Source: an uncultured Cyclobacteriaceae bacterium
GTDB taxonomy: Bacteria; Bacteroidota; Bacteroidia; Cytophagales; Cyclobacteriaceae
DNA length: 64,000 bases
Reading direction: 5' to 3'
NCBI GenBank assembly: GCA_905479015.1
Contig: CAJQKV010000025.1
Location: forward strand, 45,498-109,497
The notes below the pieces were generated by a model. The model saw only the letters and a list, made by a program, of their open reading frames with translations. It was not told where the DNA came from and did not search any database. A program made the position numbers and the translations under genes. Positions within the stretch are counted from its first letter, which is position 1. Every line of letters begins with the position of its first letter. This document shows, piece after piece, positions 1 through 8,086 of the stretch.

Positions 1-930
1 GAAATGGGAAAAATACACCCCCATGATGAGCCGAAAGGAAGCTTATCCTCTCTTTCTAAAGCCGCTGTCAAGGAGCAATTATTGAATAATTTGCAAAGAC
101 CCGTATTCGCCCTAGATGAAGATTTAGATGGGGATGGGCACAATGAAATCGTAGTTTGTGAATTTGGGAATCAGACAGGTAAATTATCCCTCTTCGTTAA
201 CCAGGGTGAGGAAACAGTTAAAAAAACTCTTTTAAGTATCCCTGGAAGTATCAAAGTGATTGCGCGAGATATGAACGATGATGGTAAAAAAGACTTGATC
301 GTCTTGACCTCACAGGGTACAGAAGGCTTGTGGATCTTGACCCAGCAAGCGCCACTGGTCTTTGATGCCCAAAGAGTGATTCCTTTAGCGGCTGTTTTTG
401 GTTCAAGTGGATTTGATCTGGTTGATTTTAATAAGGATGGCCTAATGGATGTCGCAATAGTCAATGGTGACAATGCAGATTTGTCAATGGTCACGAAACC
501 TTACCACGGATTGACCTTATTCCAGAATATGGGAGGCTATCAATTTAAAAAAATTAAGTTTCTGGCAATCCCTGGAGCCACCAATGTGATCTCCAGTGAC
601 TTTGATCAAGATGGCGACATAGATTTCATAGTCTCCGCCTTTTTTCCAGATGAAGACCTAGCGCCCGGCTATTCTTTAATTTATTTGAGCAATCAAGCGA
701 AAAAAAATACAGCATTCAAGATGGAATACTTACCGCTCAGCAATCTAGGAAAATGGTTGATCCTAACCAAAGCAGACTTTGATCAGGATGGCGACGACGA
801 CTTCGCCGTGGGCTCTTTTGTGTTTTCAGCTAAGAACCCCACAGAAGATTATTTATCGGAATGGGGGTTTAAGAGTCCTGATATAATGCTCTATGAAAAT
901 ATTTATACCGCCCCTATGCCCCAGCTGTGA
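1..930 (+). CDS. FG-GAP/VCBS repeat protein, C-terminal part (5' end outside window)
   Basis: The reading frame is already open at base 1, so this is the C-terminal part of a larger protein. Five calcium-binding-loop repeats of the D-x-(D/N)-x-D-G-x-x-D type are visible, counting from the first in-window Met (base 4): near residues 38-48, 89-97, 141-149, 199-207 and 258-266. Such repeats build beta-propeller blades and in Bacteroidota are mostly secreted or outer-membrane proteins. I see no T9SS C-terminal sorting domain; the protein ends soon after the last blade with a short proline-containing tail. The ligand and cellular role cannot be told from this fragment. Seeing the gene upstream of base 1 would show whether it is fused to a cytochrome or another domain. 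Confidence 0.8.
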   Translation, partial: EMGKIHPHDEPKGSLSSLSKAAVKEQLLNNLQRPVFALDEDLDGDGHNEIVVCEFGNQTGKLSLFVNQGEETVKKTLLSIPGSIKVIARDMNDDGKKDLIVLTSQGTEGLWILTQQAPLVFDAQRVIPLAAVFGSSGFDLVDFNKDGLMDVAIVNGDNADLSMVTKPYHGLTLFQNMGGYQFKKIKFLAIPGATNVISSDFDQDGDIDFIVSAFFPDEDLAPGYSLIYLSNQAKKNTAFKMEYLPLSNLGKWLILTKADFDQDGDDDFAVGSFVFSAKNPTEDYLSEWGFKSPDIMLYENIYTAPMPQL

Positions 931-948
931 TTTTCTTTTCCCCAACCC

Positions 949-1116
949 TTATTTCAATATTTCTTTGAGGCCTTCGAGAACTTCATGGATGGTTAATCCT
1001 CCACCCAACGGGCGCTTTTAATAAGTACGCTCCATAATGTCCTGAGCAGAACTCAATGCAATATAAACGCTCAATAAGATATCGACAAAGCTCCGTGGAA
1101 TGCGATTGATTTTCAT
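949..1116 (-). pseudogene. Small ORF with strong Shine-Dalgarno, interrupted by an in-frame stop
   Basis: On the minus strand an ATG at 1116 opens 32 codons ending in TAA at 1018-1020. The same frame then stays open for 22 more codons, of protein-like amphipathic character (LGGGLTIHEVLEGLKEIL), to a TAA at 949-951. A perfect AGGAGG lies at 1124-1129, 7 bases before the ATG. That is unusual here because Bacteroidota genes generally lack such sites. It may be a 32-residue peptide, or a roughly 54-residue gene broken by one nonsense change. I do not recognise the protein. The rest of the 931-1239 gap holds nothing else I can name. Confidence 0.3.
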
Positions 1117-1239
1117 TTTAGTTCCTCCTCTTTAGTTCAGCCCTTTGAGAAGGGCGTCTCTAAAACTTACACTGTATTTACCCAAGGATCCCCTGCGCTC
1201 AAAAGGCCTTTAATACTGGTCTTTGAGCCCATAAATTCA

Positions 1240-2211
1240 TCACCCTCGCCGTCCCTCAGCAAACTCCTTGGCAAAGTACGTCAGGATGATGTCGGCCCCT
1301 GCCCGCTTGATGGCGGTCAAGGATTCTTGCATGGCCCGCTCACCATCTAACCACCCATTTTGTGCGGCCGCCTTGACCATGGCATATTCTCCAGACACAT
1401 TATAAGCCGCAATAGGAAGTGGAAAATTTTCTTTGAGATCACTGATGATGTCCAGATAGGCCAAGGCAGGTTTAACCATCAACACATCTGCCCCTTCTTC
1501 ATAATCAAGCTGCGCCTCCACTAAGGCTTCCGCACGGTTGGCAGGGTCCATTTGATAGGTCTTTTTATCCCCAAACTTGGGAGCTGAATCCAGCGCATCA
1601 CGAAAAGGCCCGTAAAAAGCACTGGCATACTTGGCCGTATAAGACATAATCCCTACCTCCTGGAAACCCTGCTGATCGAGCAGTTCACGCAAATAGCCCA
1701 CGCGGCCATCCATCATATCAGAAGGACCGATCATGTCGATCCCGGTCGCCGCCTGTGCAAGTGCCATTTTCCCTAAAATCTCTAAGGTCGCATCGTTAAG
1801 TACTTTGCCCTCCTTCAGCAAGCCATCGTGTCCGTCACTGCTGTAAGGATCCATGGCAATATCAGTGATAATATGGGATTCAGGTAACCTTGCTTTAATT
1901 TCTTTAAGTGCTCTTAGATAAAAAGAATCTTCGCGATACCCTGCACTGGCCTCTTGATTTTTATCTTTGTCTGAAACGACTGGAAAGACATCAAAGGACT
2001 TGATGCCCAACCCCATACAGTATTCAATCTCTTTGAGCATTAAGTCTGAGGTCAGACGATAAATACCCGGCATGGATGCCACTTCTTGTTTCTTATTATA
2101 ACCTTCTATGAGGAATAAGGGAAATACCAGATCATCAGTGGTAACCTGCGTCTGTCGTATCAGGGATCTGATGCCTTCGGTCTTACGGTTTCTTCTAGGT
2201 CTTCGGAGCAT
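1240..2211 (-). CDS. hemB: Porphobilinogen synthase (delta-aminolevulinic acid dehydratase)
   Basis: HemB condenses two 5-aminolevulinate molecules to porphobilinogen in cytosolic haem synthesis. The 323-residue length is normal for the family. The two active-site lysines are visible: Lys194 in the YTAKYASAFYGPFRDA segment and Lys247 in LMVKPALAYLDI, the Schiff-base lysine. The metal segment at residues 117-130 reads D-I-A-M-D-P-Y-S-S-D-G-H-D-G, so the zinc-binding cysteines are absent and this is the magnesium-type or non-zinc class. The ATG at 2211 gives the expected N-terminus RRPRRNRKTEGIR. The TSUP permease gene ends 38 bases upstream on the same strand, so they may share a transcript, with no functional link implied. 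Confidence 0.97.
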   Translation of the reverse strand: MLRRPRRNRKTEGIRSLIRQTQVTTDDLVFPLFLIEGYNKKQEVASMPGIYRLTSDLMLKEIEYCMGLGIKSFDVFPVVSDKDKNQEASAGYREDSFYLRALKEIKARLPESHIITDIAMDPYSSDGHDGLLKEGKVLNDATLEILGKMALAQAATGIDMIGPSDMMDGRVGYLRELLDQQGFQEVGIMSYTAKYASAFYGPFRDALDSAPKFGDKKTYQMDPANRAEALVEAQLDYEEGADVLMVKPALAYLDIISDLKENFPLPIAAYNVSGEYAMVKAAAQNGWLDGERAMQESLTAIKRAGADIILTYFAKEFAEGRRG

Positions 2212-2249
2212 AATTGTAAAGATAATTAATCGATTGAGTTGAGCATAAA

Positions 2250-3008
2250 TTATGATTGAAACATCATGAATAACGCCGCAATAATGGTCATCGCTAGAAT
2301 AAAACGACGATAAATTTGCTCTGGAATGCGTTTAACGATCTGAATTCCCAAAAAGGCGCCTATGGCAATAAACGGCAATACCAATAAATCCAAAAACAAC
2401 GAGTCCCATGTGATAGTTTCCCAACTGTATACATGGAAAGGTACCTTAACCAGATTGATGATCAAAAAAAACCACGCTGCCGTGCCAATAAACTGATTTT
2501 TCAATAGATTCAAAGACAATAAATAAATGGCCATAACCGAACCTGCCAAATTACCCACCATCGTCGTAAATCCCCCAGCTATTCCCAATCCAGCGGTAAA
2601 TAGCAATTTTTGAGAGGTCCCTTGGGTTTGCTGCTTATCATTCCATAACATGATCCCAACACTCAAAAAAATAATAACTGCCATTACTTGACGAAACACC
2701 CCGTCATCGATAAATATCCCTATGTAGGTCCCAAGTAAAACCCCTACAAAAGCAAAAGGCAGCACCCGCTTCAAATGCTTCCATTGAGCATAACTATGGT
2801 AGTGATAAACGGCCATAAAATCTCCCAAAATGAGAATCGGCAACATGATACCGCTGGAAGCGCGTCCGCCAAAAACAATTGCCAGCAAAGGTACGGCTAC
2901 CATCCCTGTCCCGTGAATACCTGTTTTGGCCATCCCAACGAAAACACCAACGAACGCCATAATGAGCATTTGTTGGTAAGTCAGGGTGAAGTTAAAAAGG
3001 TCCATCAT
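2250..3008 (-). CDS. TSUP/TauE-SafE family membrane permease
   Basis: A 252-residue integral membrane protein with about eight hydrophobic segments and the two-fold repeated architecture of the sulfite exporter TauE/SafE (DUF81) family. The N-terminal glycine-rich stretch FVGMAKTGIHGTGMVAVPLLA matches the family's first repeat. Known members move sulfonates, sulfite or other organic anions across the inner membrane; the substrate here cannot be read from sequence. The gene lies between rocD (74 bases upstream) and hemB (38 bases downstream), all on the minus strand, so co-transcription is possible. The start is one of two adjacent ATG codons at 3008 and 3005. Confidence 0.85.
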   Translation of the reverse strand: MMDLFNFTLTYQQMLIMAFVGVFVGMAKTGIHGTGMVAVPLLAIVFGGRASSGIMLPILILGDFMAVYHYHSYAQWKHLKRVLPFAFVGVLLGTYIGIFIDDGVFRQVMAVIIFLSVGIMLWNDKQQTQGTSQKLLFTAGLGIAGGFTTMVGNLAGSVMAIYLLSLNLLKNQFIGTAAWFFLIINLVKVPFHVYSWETITWDSLFLDLLVLPFIAIGAFLGIQIVKRIPEQIYRRFILAMTIIAALFMMFQS

Positions 3009-3082
3009 ATGCTTAACCGTATTTAATTAATATGAAACCGGCCTCAATTTGTAGGCCATAATACGCTTATGAGCAAGGAAAT

Positions 3083-4324
3083 TTAACCAAAATTAAAATC
3101 TGTAATCGTCTGCTTAATAATCTCTAAACAATGATTTAATTCTCCCTCGGTGATGACCAGCGGAGGCGCAAACCGAATGATGTTACCATGTGTGGGTTTG
3201 GCCAGTAATCCATTTTCTTTCAGGGCTACACAAAGATCCCATGCGGTGCTGCTCTCTTCCGTGTCATTGATCACCAAAGCATTGAGCAATCCTTTGCCTC
3301 GAACCATTTGAACCCTCTCATGGGTTATCATAAAATCCGTCAGTTCCTTACGAAATAGGTCTCCGAGTACTTGGGACTTTTGAGCTAGATTTTCATCAAC
3401 CACGACTTCTAAAGCGGCTTGTGCCACTTTGCAAGCCAAAGGATTACCTCCATAAGTAGAGCCATGTTCTCCCGGTTTGATGGTCAGCATGACCTCATCG
3501 TCCGCCAAGATCGCGGATACAGGAAGTACACCTCCCGAAATGGCTTTCCCCAATATCAAAATATCTGGCCTTGCATCTTCATAATCACAAGCCAACATTT
3601 TACCCGTCCTGGCAATACCCGTTTGTACTTCATCCGCGATGAATAAGACGTTGTGCTGAGTACACAAGGCCCGAACACCTGCAAGATAACCCTCATCGGG
3701 CACCACGACACCGGCCTCTCCCTGAATGGGCTCAACCATAAAAGCAGCCACCGTTGGATCTTGAAGCTTTTGTTCCAGTGCTTGGAGGTCATTATAAGGA
3801 ATGAGTTCATAGCCGGGCATATAAGGCCCGAATCCCTTGTAAGACACTGGATCATCCGAGCTACTGATCGCCGCCAACGTACGCCCCCAAAAATTACCCT
3901 TTGCAAAGATAATCTTAGCTTGATTTTCGGGAATGCCTTTGTGCTCATATCCCCATTTTCTCGCCAGCTTATTGGCGGTCTCTCCTCCTTCTACACCTGT
4001 ATTCATCGGCAAAACTTTGTCGTAGCCAAATAACGTAGTGATGAATTGCTCGTATTCGCCCAGCACATCGTTGTGAAACGCGCGTGAAGTTAAGGTCAAC
4101 CTCGACGCCTGATCTGTCAATGCTTTTAAAATTCTTGGATGGCAATGGCCTTGATTCACGGCCGAATAAGCCGATAGAAAATCAAAATATTCTTTTCCTT
4201 CCACATCCCAAACCTTGGCCCCAAGCCCTTTGGCCAAAACTACGGGTAACGGGTGATAATTGTGCGCCCCATGCTGGGCCTCAAGACGGATGAGCTCTTC
4301 ACTCTTTGTTGTGCTTTCTATCAT
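3083..4324 (-). CDS. rocD: Ornithine--oxo-acid aminotransferase
   Basis: A PLP-dependent class III aminotransferase of 413 residues that converts ornithine and 2-oxoglutarate to glutamate semialdehyde and glutamate, linking arginine and proline metabolism. The cofactor lysine is Lys260 in ILGKAISGG. The PLP-contacting Asp231 is in the [14 protein letters not shown] segment, and the phosphate-binding [13 protein letters not shown] follows at 286-298. The N-terminal segment [14 protein letters not shown] is characteristic of OAT rather than of acetylornithine aminotransferase, which is the main alternative. A good Bacteroidota promoter lies 52-86 bases upstream. Large ORFs in other frames across this gene are shadows. 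Confidence 0.93.
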   Translation of the reverse strand: MIESTTKSEELIRLEAQHGAHNYHPLPVVLAKGLGAKVWDVEGKEYFDFLSAYSAVNQGHCHPRILKALTDQASRLTLTSRAFHNDVLGEYEQFITTLFGYDKVLPMNTGVEGGETANKLARKWGYEHKGIPENQAKIIFAKGNFWGRTLAAISSSDDPVSYKGFGPYMPGYELIPYNDLQALEQKLQDPTVAAFMVEPIQGEAGVVVPDEGYLAGVRALCTQHNVLFIADEVQTGIARTGKMLACDYEDARPDILILGKAISGGVLPVSAILADDEVMLTIKPGEHGSTYGGNPLACKVAQAALEVVVDENLAQKSQVLGDLFRKELTDFMITHERVQMVRGKGLLNALVINDTEESSTAWDLCVALKENGLLAKPTHGNIIRFAPPLVITEGELNHCLEIIKQTITDFNFG

Positions 4325-4375
4325 AAAATTCTGATCTTTGTCCGTGGAACCAAACCGCTTGCTCCGTCGTTACTA

Positions 4376-4410
4376 CAAAATTACTAGATTAATAAGAATT
4401 TGACATCAAA
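4376..4410 (-). promoter_or_regulatory. Predicted promoter of rocD
   Basis: On the minus strand TAATTTTG (4383 to 4376) is a perfect TAnnTTTG -7 box. A TTTG -33 box lies at 4410 to 4407 with a 23-base spacer, slightly longer than the usual 19-21. The transcript would start near 4369, about 45 bases before the rocD ATG. Confidence 0.5.
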
Positions 4411-4561
4411 TAAAGGAAAGAAGGAGGGAACTCCACCTGTAGAAGAGGCAGATTATTATTTTAACAAGGAGGGTCTCATGGTCTTTACCGCTTCATACCA
4501 CCTAAAACGGGGGTTTTGTTGTGCCTGTAGATGTATAAATTGCCCCTATCCAATAAAATAA
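4400..4561 (+). CDS. DUF5522 family small cysteine-rich protein
   Basis: A 53-residue protein in the gap between rocD and rpmB. Residues 18-34 carry DYYFNKEGLMVFTASYHL, followed by KRGFCCACRCINCPYPIK at the end. This matches the small Bacteroidota DUF5522 pattern (YY-x-G-x-x-VFT-x-x-YHLKRG-x-CC-x-x-x-C-x-x-CPY). The clustered cysteines suggest a metal site, possibly zinc; the function is unknown. An in-frame TAG at 4385-4387 leaves TTG at 4400 as the only sensible start, since the internal ATG would cut off half the motif. The gene overlaps the divergent rocD promoter and ends 21 bases before the rpmB promoter. Confidence 0.68.
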   Translation: MTSNKGKKEGTPPVEEADYYFNKEGLMVFTASYHLKRGFCCACRCINCPYPIK

Positions 4562-4582
4562 ATTAAAAATGCGGGCTGAGCA

Positions 4583-4613
4583 TTTGGTAATAAAACTATT
4601 ATGATGATATTTG
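4583..4613 (+). promoter_or_regulatory. Predicted promoter of rpmB-rpmG-DUF4295(-ftsY)
   Basis: TTTG at 4583-4586, a 19-base spacer, then GATATTTG at 4606-4613 (TAnnTTTG with one mismatch). This fits the Bacteroidota housekeeping promoter in boxes and spacing. Transcription would begin near 4620, giving a leader of about 22 bases before the rpmB ATG at 4642. Confidence 0.6.
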
Positions 4614-4641
4614 CAGTCCGTTTTCAAAAAGCGTAAAAATT

Positions 4642-4881
4642 ATGTCGAAAGTTTGTGATATTACAGGTAAGAGAGCAAGAAGCGGGAATAATGTTTCTAA
4701 GGCCAACAACAAGACCAAAAGAAAATTCTTTCCCAATCTGCACAAGAAAAGATTTTACATCCCTGAGCAGGATACATGGATCACACTAAAAGTTTCATCA
4801 ACGGCGCTACGTACCATCAATAAAAATGGTATCAATGCTGTGCTCAGAAAAGCAAGAGCTAACGGTAACACATTAGTATAA
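4642..4881 (+). CDS. rpmB: 50S ribosomal protein L28
   Basis: A 79-residue basic ribosomal protein of the large subunit. It starts [23 protein letters not shown] and continues with the [14 protein letters not shown] segment typical of bL28. The zinc-ribbon form would have two CxxC pairs; only Cys5 is present, so this is the zinc-free variant. It is followed after 11 bases by rpmG, then DUF4295 and ftsY, a gene order common in Bacteroidota. Confidence 0.97.
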   Translation: MSKVCDITGKRARSGNNVSKANNKTKRKFFPNLHKKRFYIPEQDTWITLKVSSTALRTINKNGINAVLRKARANGNTLV

Positions 4882-4892
4882 AAGACAAGAAA

Positions 4893-5075
4893 ATGGCCAA
4901 AAAAGGTAATAGAATACAGGTAATCATGGAGTGTACAGAGCACAAAGCTACGGGCAAGCCGGGCACCTCTCGCTACATCACTACCAAAAACAGGAAAAAC
5001 ACTCCTGAAAGATTGGAGGTAAAGAAATACAATCCCATTCTAAGAAAACAAACTATTCACAAGGAAATTAAGTAG
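4893..5075 (+). CDS. rpmG: 50S ribosomal protein L33
   Basis: A 60-residue basic protein of the large subunit. The family pattern shows as [12 protein letters not shown] near the N-terminus and [25 protein letters not shown] in the middle. It lacks the two CxxC zinc pairs (one Cys only), so it is the zinc-free form, as is its neighbour L28. Only two bases separate its stop from the DUF4295 start, so they are very likely co-translated. Confidence 0.97.
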   Translation: MAKKGNRIQVIMECTEHKATGKPGTSRYITTKNRKNTPERLEVKKYNPILRKQTIHKEIK

Positions 5076-5077
5076 TC

Positions 5078-5227
5078 ATGGCAAAGAAAGTAGTAGCAAC
5101 GCTAAAACAACCCGGAGGTGCAAAATTCGCCAAAGTCATTAGAACTGTAAAAACCGCCAGCGGTGCTTACTCTTTTAAAGAAGAAATGGTTGCAGAAGCA
5201 GACGTAAAAAAGGCATTGGCTAAATAA
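5078..5227 (+). CDS. DUF4295 family small basic protein
   Basis: A 49-residue protein starting MAKKVVATLKQPGGAKFAKV and ending VKKALAK. The N-terminal AKK-VAT pattern and the central ASGAYSFKEEMV segment match DUF4295, a Bacteroidota-specific family encoded directly after L28 and L33. The position and positive charge suggest a ribosome-associated role; that is inference. It starts two bases after the rpmG stop and is followed by a terminator-like hairpin. Confidence 0.92.
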   Translation: MAKKVVATLKQPGGAKFAKVIRTVKTASGAYSFKEEMVAEADVKKALAK

Positions 5228-5253
5228 TTACGCCAACTTTTTGTAAGAAATAG

Positions 5254-5281
5254 GTCGACCAATACAGTCGGCTTTTTTTTT
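5254..5281 (+). terminator. Rho-independent terminator after the L28-L33-DUF4295 genes
   Basis: GTCGAC (5254-5259) can pair with GTCGGC (5267-5272), a six-pair stem with one G-U pair and a seven-base loop, followed by nine T. It lies only 36 bases before the ftsY ATG, so ftsY may be transcribed by read-through or from its own start. The stem is short, so termination may be partial. Confidence 0.55.
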
Positions 5282-5317
5282 AAATTCTATCGAAAAGTTC
5301 GCAAATTGAATTTTGAT

Positions 5318-6271
5318 ATGGGATTATTTGATGTTTTTTCAAAAAAGAAAAAAGAAAATTTAGAACAGGGCTTAGAAAAGTCAAAAGAAAGCTTTTTAAA
5401 TAAGCTCAGTAAAGCCGTCATCGGTAAATCTCGTATCGATGATACGGTGCTAGATGATCTAGAAGAAGTACTCATCAATTCTGATGTAGGTATCGAAACC
5501 ACCCTAAAAATCATTACTAAGATTGAAGCGCGCGTAGCCAAAGATAAATACGTATCGACTTCAGAACTTAACGAAATTTTGAGGGCTGAAATCGCGAGTT
5601 TACTCACAGAAAATAACACGACTGATCTCGATTCTTTTGAAATCCCCAAAGTAGAAGGCCCCTTTGTGATTTTGGTCGTCGGCGTTAACGGAGTGGGCAA
5701 AACCACCACCATCGGGAAATTAGCGGCTCAGCTGAAAGCCCTCGATAAAAAAGTTATTTTAGGTGCTGCAGATACCTTTCGCGCTGCCGCTGTGGATCAA
5801 CTTATTTTATGGGGTGATCGGGTAGGCGTACCCGTCGTCTCTAAAGGCATGCATACTGATCCGGCTGCGGTAGCTTATGAAGCAGTCAAACAAGCCAAGG
5901 AAGAACGCGCAGATGTCGTGATCATCGATACTGCAGGCAGGTTACATACCAAGATAAACCTCATGAATGAATTGAGTAAGATTAAGAATGTTATTAAGAA
6001 ATTCGTTCCCGAAGCCCCCCATGAGGTCCTACTGGTCCTCGACGGCAGTACCGGTCAAAATGCTTTTGTTCAAGCGACAGAATTTACCAAAGCCACCGAG
6101 GTAACAGCTTTAGCGGTAACCAAATTAGACGGTACCGCCAAAGGGGGTGTCGTTATAGGTATATCTGATCAATTTAAAATCCCTGTAAAATATATTGGTG
6201 TGGGAGAAGGAATAGAGCACCTACAGGTATTCAACAAAAAAGCATTTGTAGATGCCTTTTTTGAGAAATAA
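5318..6271 (+). CDS. ftsY: Signal recognition particle receptor FtsY
   Basis: The SRP receptor GTPase docks ribosome-SRP complexes at the inner membrane for co-translational insertion. The 317-residue protein has a short Lys-rich N-terminus (GLFDVFSKKKKEN) instead of the long acidic A domain of E. coli, then the four-helix N domain and the G domain. G motifs are visible: GVNGVGKT at residues 122-129, DTAGR at 204-208 and TKLD at 268-271. The frame can be extended to a TTG at 5306, but ATG 5318 gives the classic M-G-L-F-D-x-F start and is preferred. The gene follows a terminator-like hairpin that separates it from the ribosomal protein genes. Confidence 0.96.
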   Translation: MGLFDVFSKKKKENLEQGLEKSKESFLNKLSKAVIGKSRIDDTVLDDLEEVLINSDVGIETTLKIITKIEARVAKDKYVSTSELNEILRAEIASLLTENNTTDLDSFEIPKVEGPFVILVVGVNGVGKTTTIGKLAAQLKALDKKVILGAADTFRAAAVDQLILWGDRVGVPVVSKGMHTDPAAVAYEAVKQAKEERADVVIIDTAGRLHTKINLMNELSKIKNVIKKFVPEAPHEVLLVLDGSTGQNAFVQATEFTKATEVTALAVTKLDGTAKGGVVIGISDQFKIPVKYIGVGEGIEHLQVFNKKAFVDAFFEK

Positions 6272-6328
6272 TCAGCTTCCAAGCTGATCTTTCATCTGGA
6301 CCGTAACCCTAACTTTTCTTCTTTAGAT

Positions 6329-6352
6329 GCCACAAAAACGGCTTTTTTTTTT
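6329..6352 (+). terminator. Possible terminator of ftsY
   Basis: GCC (6329-6331) and GGC (6340-6342) flank an A-rich loop and are followed by ten T (6343-6352). An upstream hairpin, ATCAGCTT (6271-6278) with AAGCTGAT (6281-6288), begins on the ftsY stop codon and has a stronger stem but a weak T tract. Together they probably end ftsY transcription before the convergent gene at 6365. Confidence 0.4.
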
Positions 6353-6364
6353 GTTTACCGGGCC

Positions 6365-6997
6365 TCATTTATTACGTAAAGAATCTGGAGTGTTTACAAT
6401 TACGTAACTCTCGGGCATTAAATTGAAGTATAAAGTCCCAAAGTCTCGAATTACGGTTACCTCAGTACAAATCCCATTTTCATATCGATAATAATTCTCT
6501 CCTTGCGGCGAGGTCAATAGGTAATAATGAGGATTGATTTCCTCAAAATTTAAATAAGTCACAAAATGTTGAGAGAATACGGCCTGCTGATCCCGAGGTT
6601 CTTCAAAATGGATTTTAGCGGCGGAATAAATAATTGTTTCAAAGGGTAAACGTTGGGGAATATCTTCGGCCCTTAGTACATACCCCTCCTCTTTCTTGAC
6701 AATATCATAGGTAGTTTTCTTAGACCCATTCAAACTACTAAATCCATGCCCTCGCATCAAAACACCTTGCTCGAAAGTTTCCTGCAAAAAATACTTGATC
6801 TCCAACTCTATGAGAATTTTATATCTCACCTCAGTTATGTTTTCATAGGTCACTTCACTCAAAGAACTAACCCGGCTTACTGTCATGGTCCCTATTTCCT
6901 TCTTTGACTTAAATACTTGATACTTTAGCAGTTGAGCTTGACCCATCGATGAGCAAAACATAAAAAAGAAAATAACAGAAAACTTCAAAGCTAACAA
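6365..6997 (-). CDS. DUF6134-like exported protein
   Basis: A predicted periplasmic protein of about 210 residues. After a hydrophobic leader (ALKFSVIFFFMFCSSMGQAQ) it is rich in beta strands, with KEIGTMTVSR early in the mature part, the arrangement seen in Bacteroidota DUF6134 proteins of unknown function. The start is a problem: no ATG lies upstream in frame, so the signal peptide requires TTG at 6997. The first ATG (6961) would remove it. A perfect TAnnTTTG box (TAGCTTTG) sits inside the leader region on the same strand, which would favour the later start. I keep 6997 because family members normally have a signal peptide. Confidence 0.65.
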   Translation of the reverse strand: MLALKFSVIFFFMFCSSMGQAQLLKYQVFKSKKEIGTMTVSRVSSLSEVTYENITEVRYKILIELEIKYFLQETFEQGVLMRGHGFSSLNGSKKTTYDIVKKEEGYVLRAEDIPQRLPFETIIYSAAKIHFEEPRDQQAVFSQHFVTYLNFEEINPHYYLLTSPQGENYYRYENGICTEVTVIRDFGTLYFNLMPESYVIVNTPDSLRNK

Positions 6998-7064
6998 GCA
7001 AGGTTTAAACAGGATATAAAGTTGGTCAATTTAAACCTATTTCTTAAATCTTTTTAGATGAATA

Positions 7065-8051
7065 TTAACGCCTGTTCTTGGGCTTATACTTGCTTTGAGA
7101 AAAAATTTGGTGGTGATTGCGATTGGCCATCAGTTCTTGCATGGTACTCCCCGTCTCATCCATATATTGTTTTACGATTTGCCATCCAATCCAAGCACCG
7201 ACTCTTCCAGGACAATCATCGCCCAACTCTATCGTTTTTGGCCGTTCTCCAAGCATTTTTTTCTTAGTAAATTCATCTGTCACGTAGAGCCATTCTTCTT
7301 CGATAATCCGAGACCAAATCAATTCTTGGTAGGCATATACATCTCGGATTTCCTTTGGTGTAAATCCTAAAATTAAATCATCTGGTGTACAAGGCATGAT
7401 GCTTCCCAGTAAATAATAAATCTTCCCATAATCAATCATTTCAGACAATAAAGTCTCTTCATCTCCACTTGAACAATAATCTGCAATGAAAAACTTCAAG
7501 ATGGTTGGCGTCATATACTTGGGTTCGTACCTCCTCAAAATATACTGCGGAACTTCTTTGGGCCGATAAGACGCTTTCTCCCCAATAAAAAAATCTAACC
7601 CAATAATGATCAGGTCCTTTGAAATAGCTAAATCATTATACAATCCACTTACCATCGTTTGAATTTTAGGAACCGTCATCTCGGGAAAATAATATTTCAA
7701 CCATCCTAAAGAATTATTCATTGTTTTTTCAAACAGGGGCTGGTCAAAGGCTTCATCTGCCTCTGCATACAGCGTGTCTATAAACTCGTTTTGTACCACC
7801 CCAAAAATGCGTTCAGCTAATATTTTTTCATCGGGGTACTCATTGAGATGAAACATTCTTGCTGCCATTTGCTCGTGAGTTTGAAGAAACTTTTCTACTT
7901 CACTGATCTCTTGAGCCTCAAATAACACTTTTTCGAGCCTATTTACCTCAATTTCTACCGTCGGAAGCTCCCCCTCAGGATGGTAACGGCAGGGGTCTTC
8001 ACTGCATCCATTTAAGAAAAGAAAAACAAAGACTAGACAAACTATCCTCAT
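7065..8051 (-). CDS. gldB: Gliding motility lipoprotein GldB
   Basis: A 328-residue lipoprotein with the signal MRIVCLVFVFLFLNGC, the lipobox cysteine being Cys16. Family landmarks are present: DLIIIGLDFFIG, the PKYMTPTIL segment, MIDYGKIYYLL, and the C-terminal CPGRVGAWIGWQIVKQYM. GldB is required for gliding and for stability of the T9SS-linked machinery in Flavobacterium; its biochemical role is not established. In many Bacteroidota gldC follows gldB, but here the downstream neighbour is a DUF6134 gene. It is transcribed divergently from the barrel protein at 8087, with only 35 bases between the two starts. Confidence 0.9.
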   Translation of the reverse strand: MRIVCLVFVFLFLNGCSEDPCRYHPEGELPTVEIEVNRLEKVLFEAQEISEVEKFLQTHEQMAARMFHLNEYPDEKILAERIFGVVQNEFIDTLYAEADEAFDQPLFEKTMNNSLGWLKYYFPEMTVPKIQTMVSGLYNDLAISKDLIIIGLDFFIGEKASYRPKEVPQYILRRYEPKYMTPTILKFFIADYCSSGDEETLLSEMIDYGKIYYLLGSIMPCTPDDLILGFTPKEIRDVYAYQELIWSRIIEEEWLYVTDEFTKKKMLGERPKTIELGDDCPGRVGAWIGWQIVKQYMDETGSTMQELMANRNHHQIFSQSKYKPKNRR

Positions 8052-8057
8052 AAATAC

Positions 8058-8065
8058 TATTTTTG
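8058..8065 (+). promoter_or_regulatory. Predicted -7 box upstream of the barrel protein
   Basis: TATTTTTG is a perfect TAnnTTTG box, placing transcription near 8072, about 15 bases before the ATG at 8087. No TTTG -33 box is visible at the right distance. It lies inside the 35-base gap between the divergent gldB and barrel-protein genes. Confidence 0.45.
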
Positions 8066-8086
8066 GAGAAAATTAATATAATTTCA

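Noticed and set aside
171..494. 107-codon minus-strand ORF opposite the FG-GAP protein
   Set aside because: Shadow of the repeat-protein frame; low-complexity serine/leucine composition.
3556..3948. 130-codon minus-strand ORF inside rocD
   Set aside because: It is in another frame of a clearly conserved aminotransferase; its translation has no family features.
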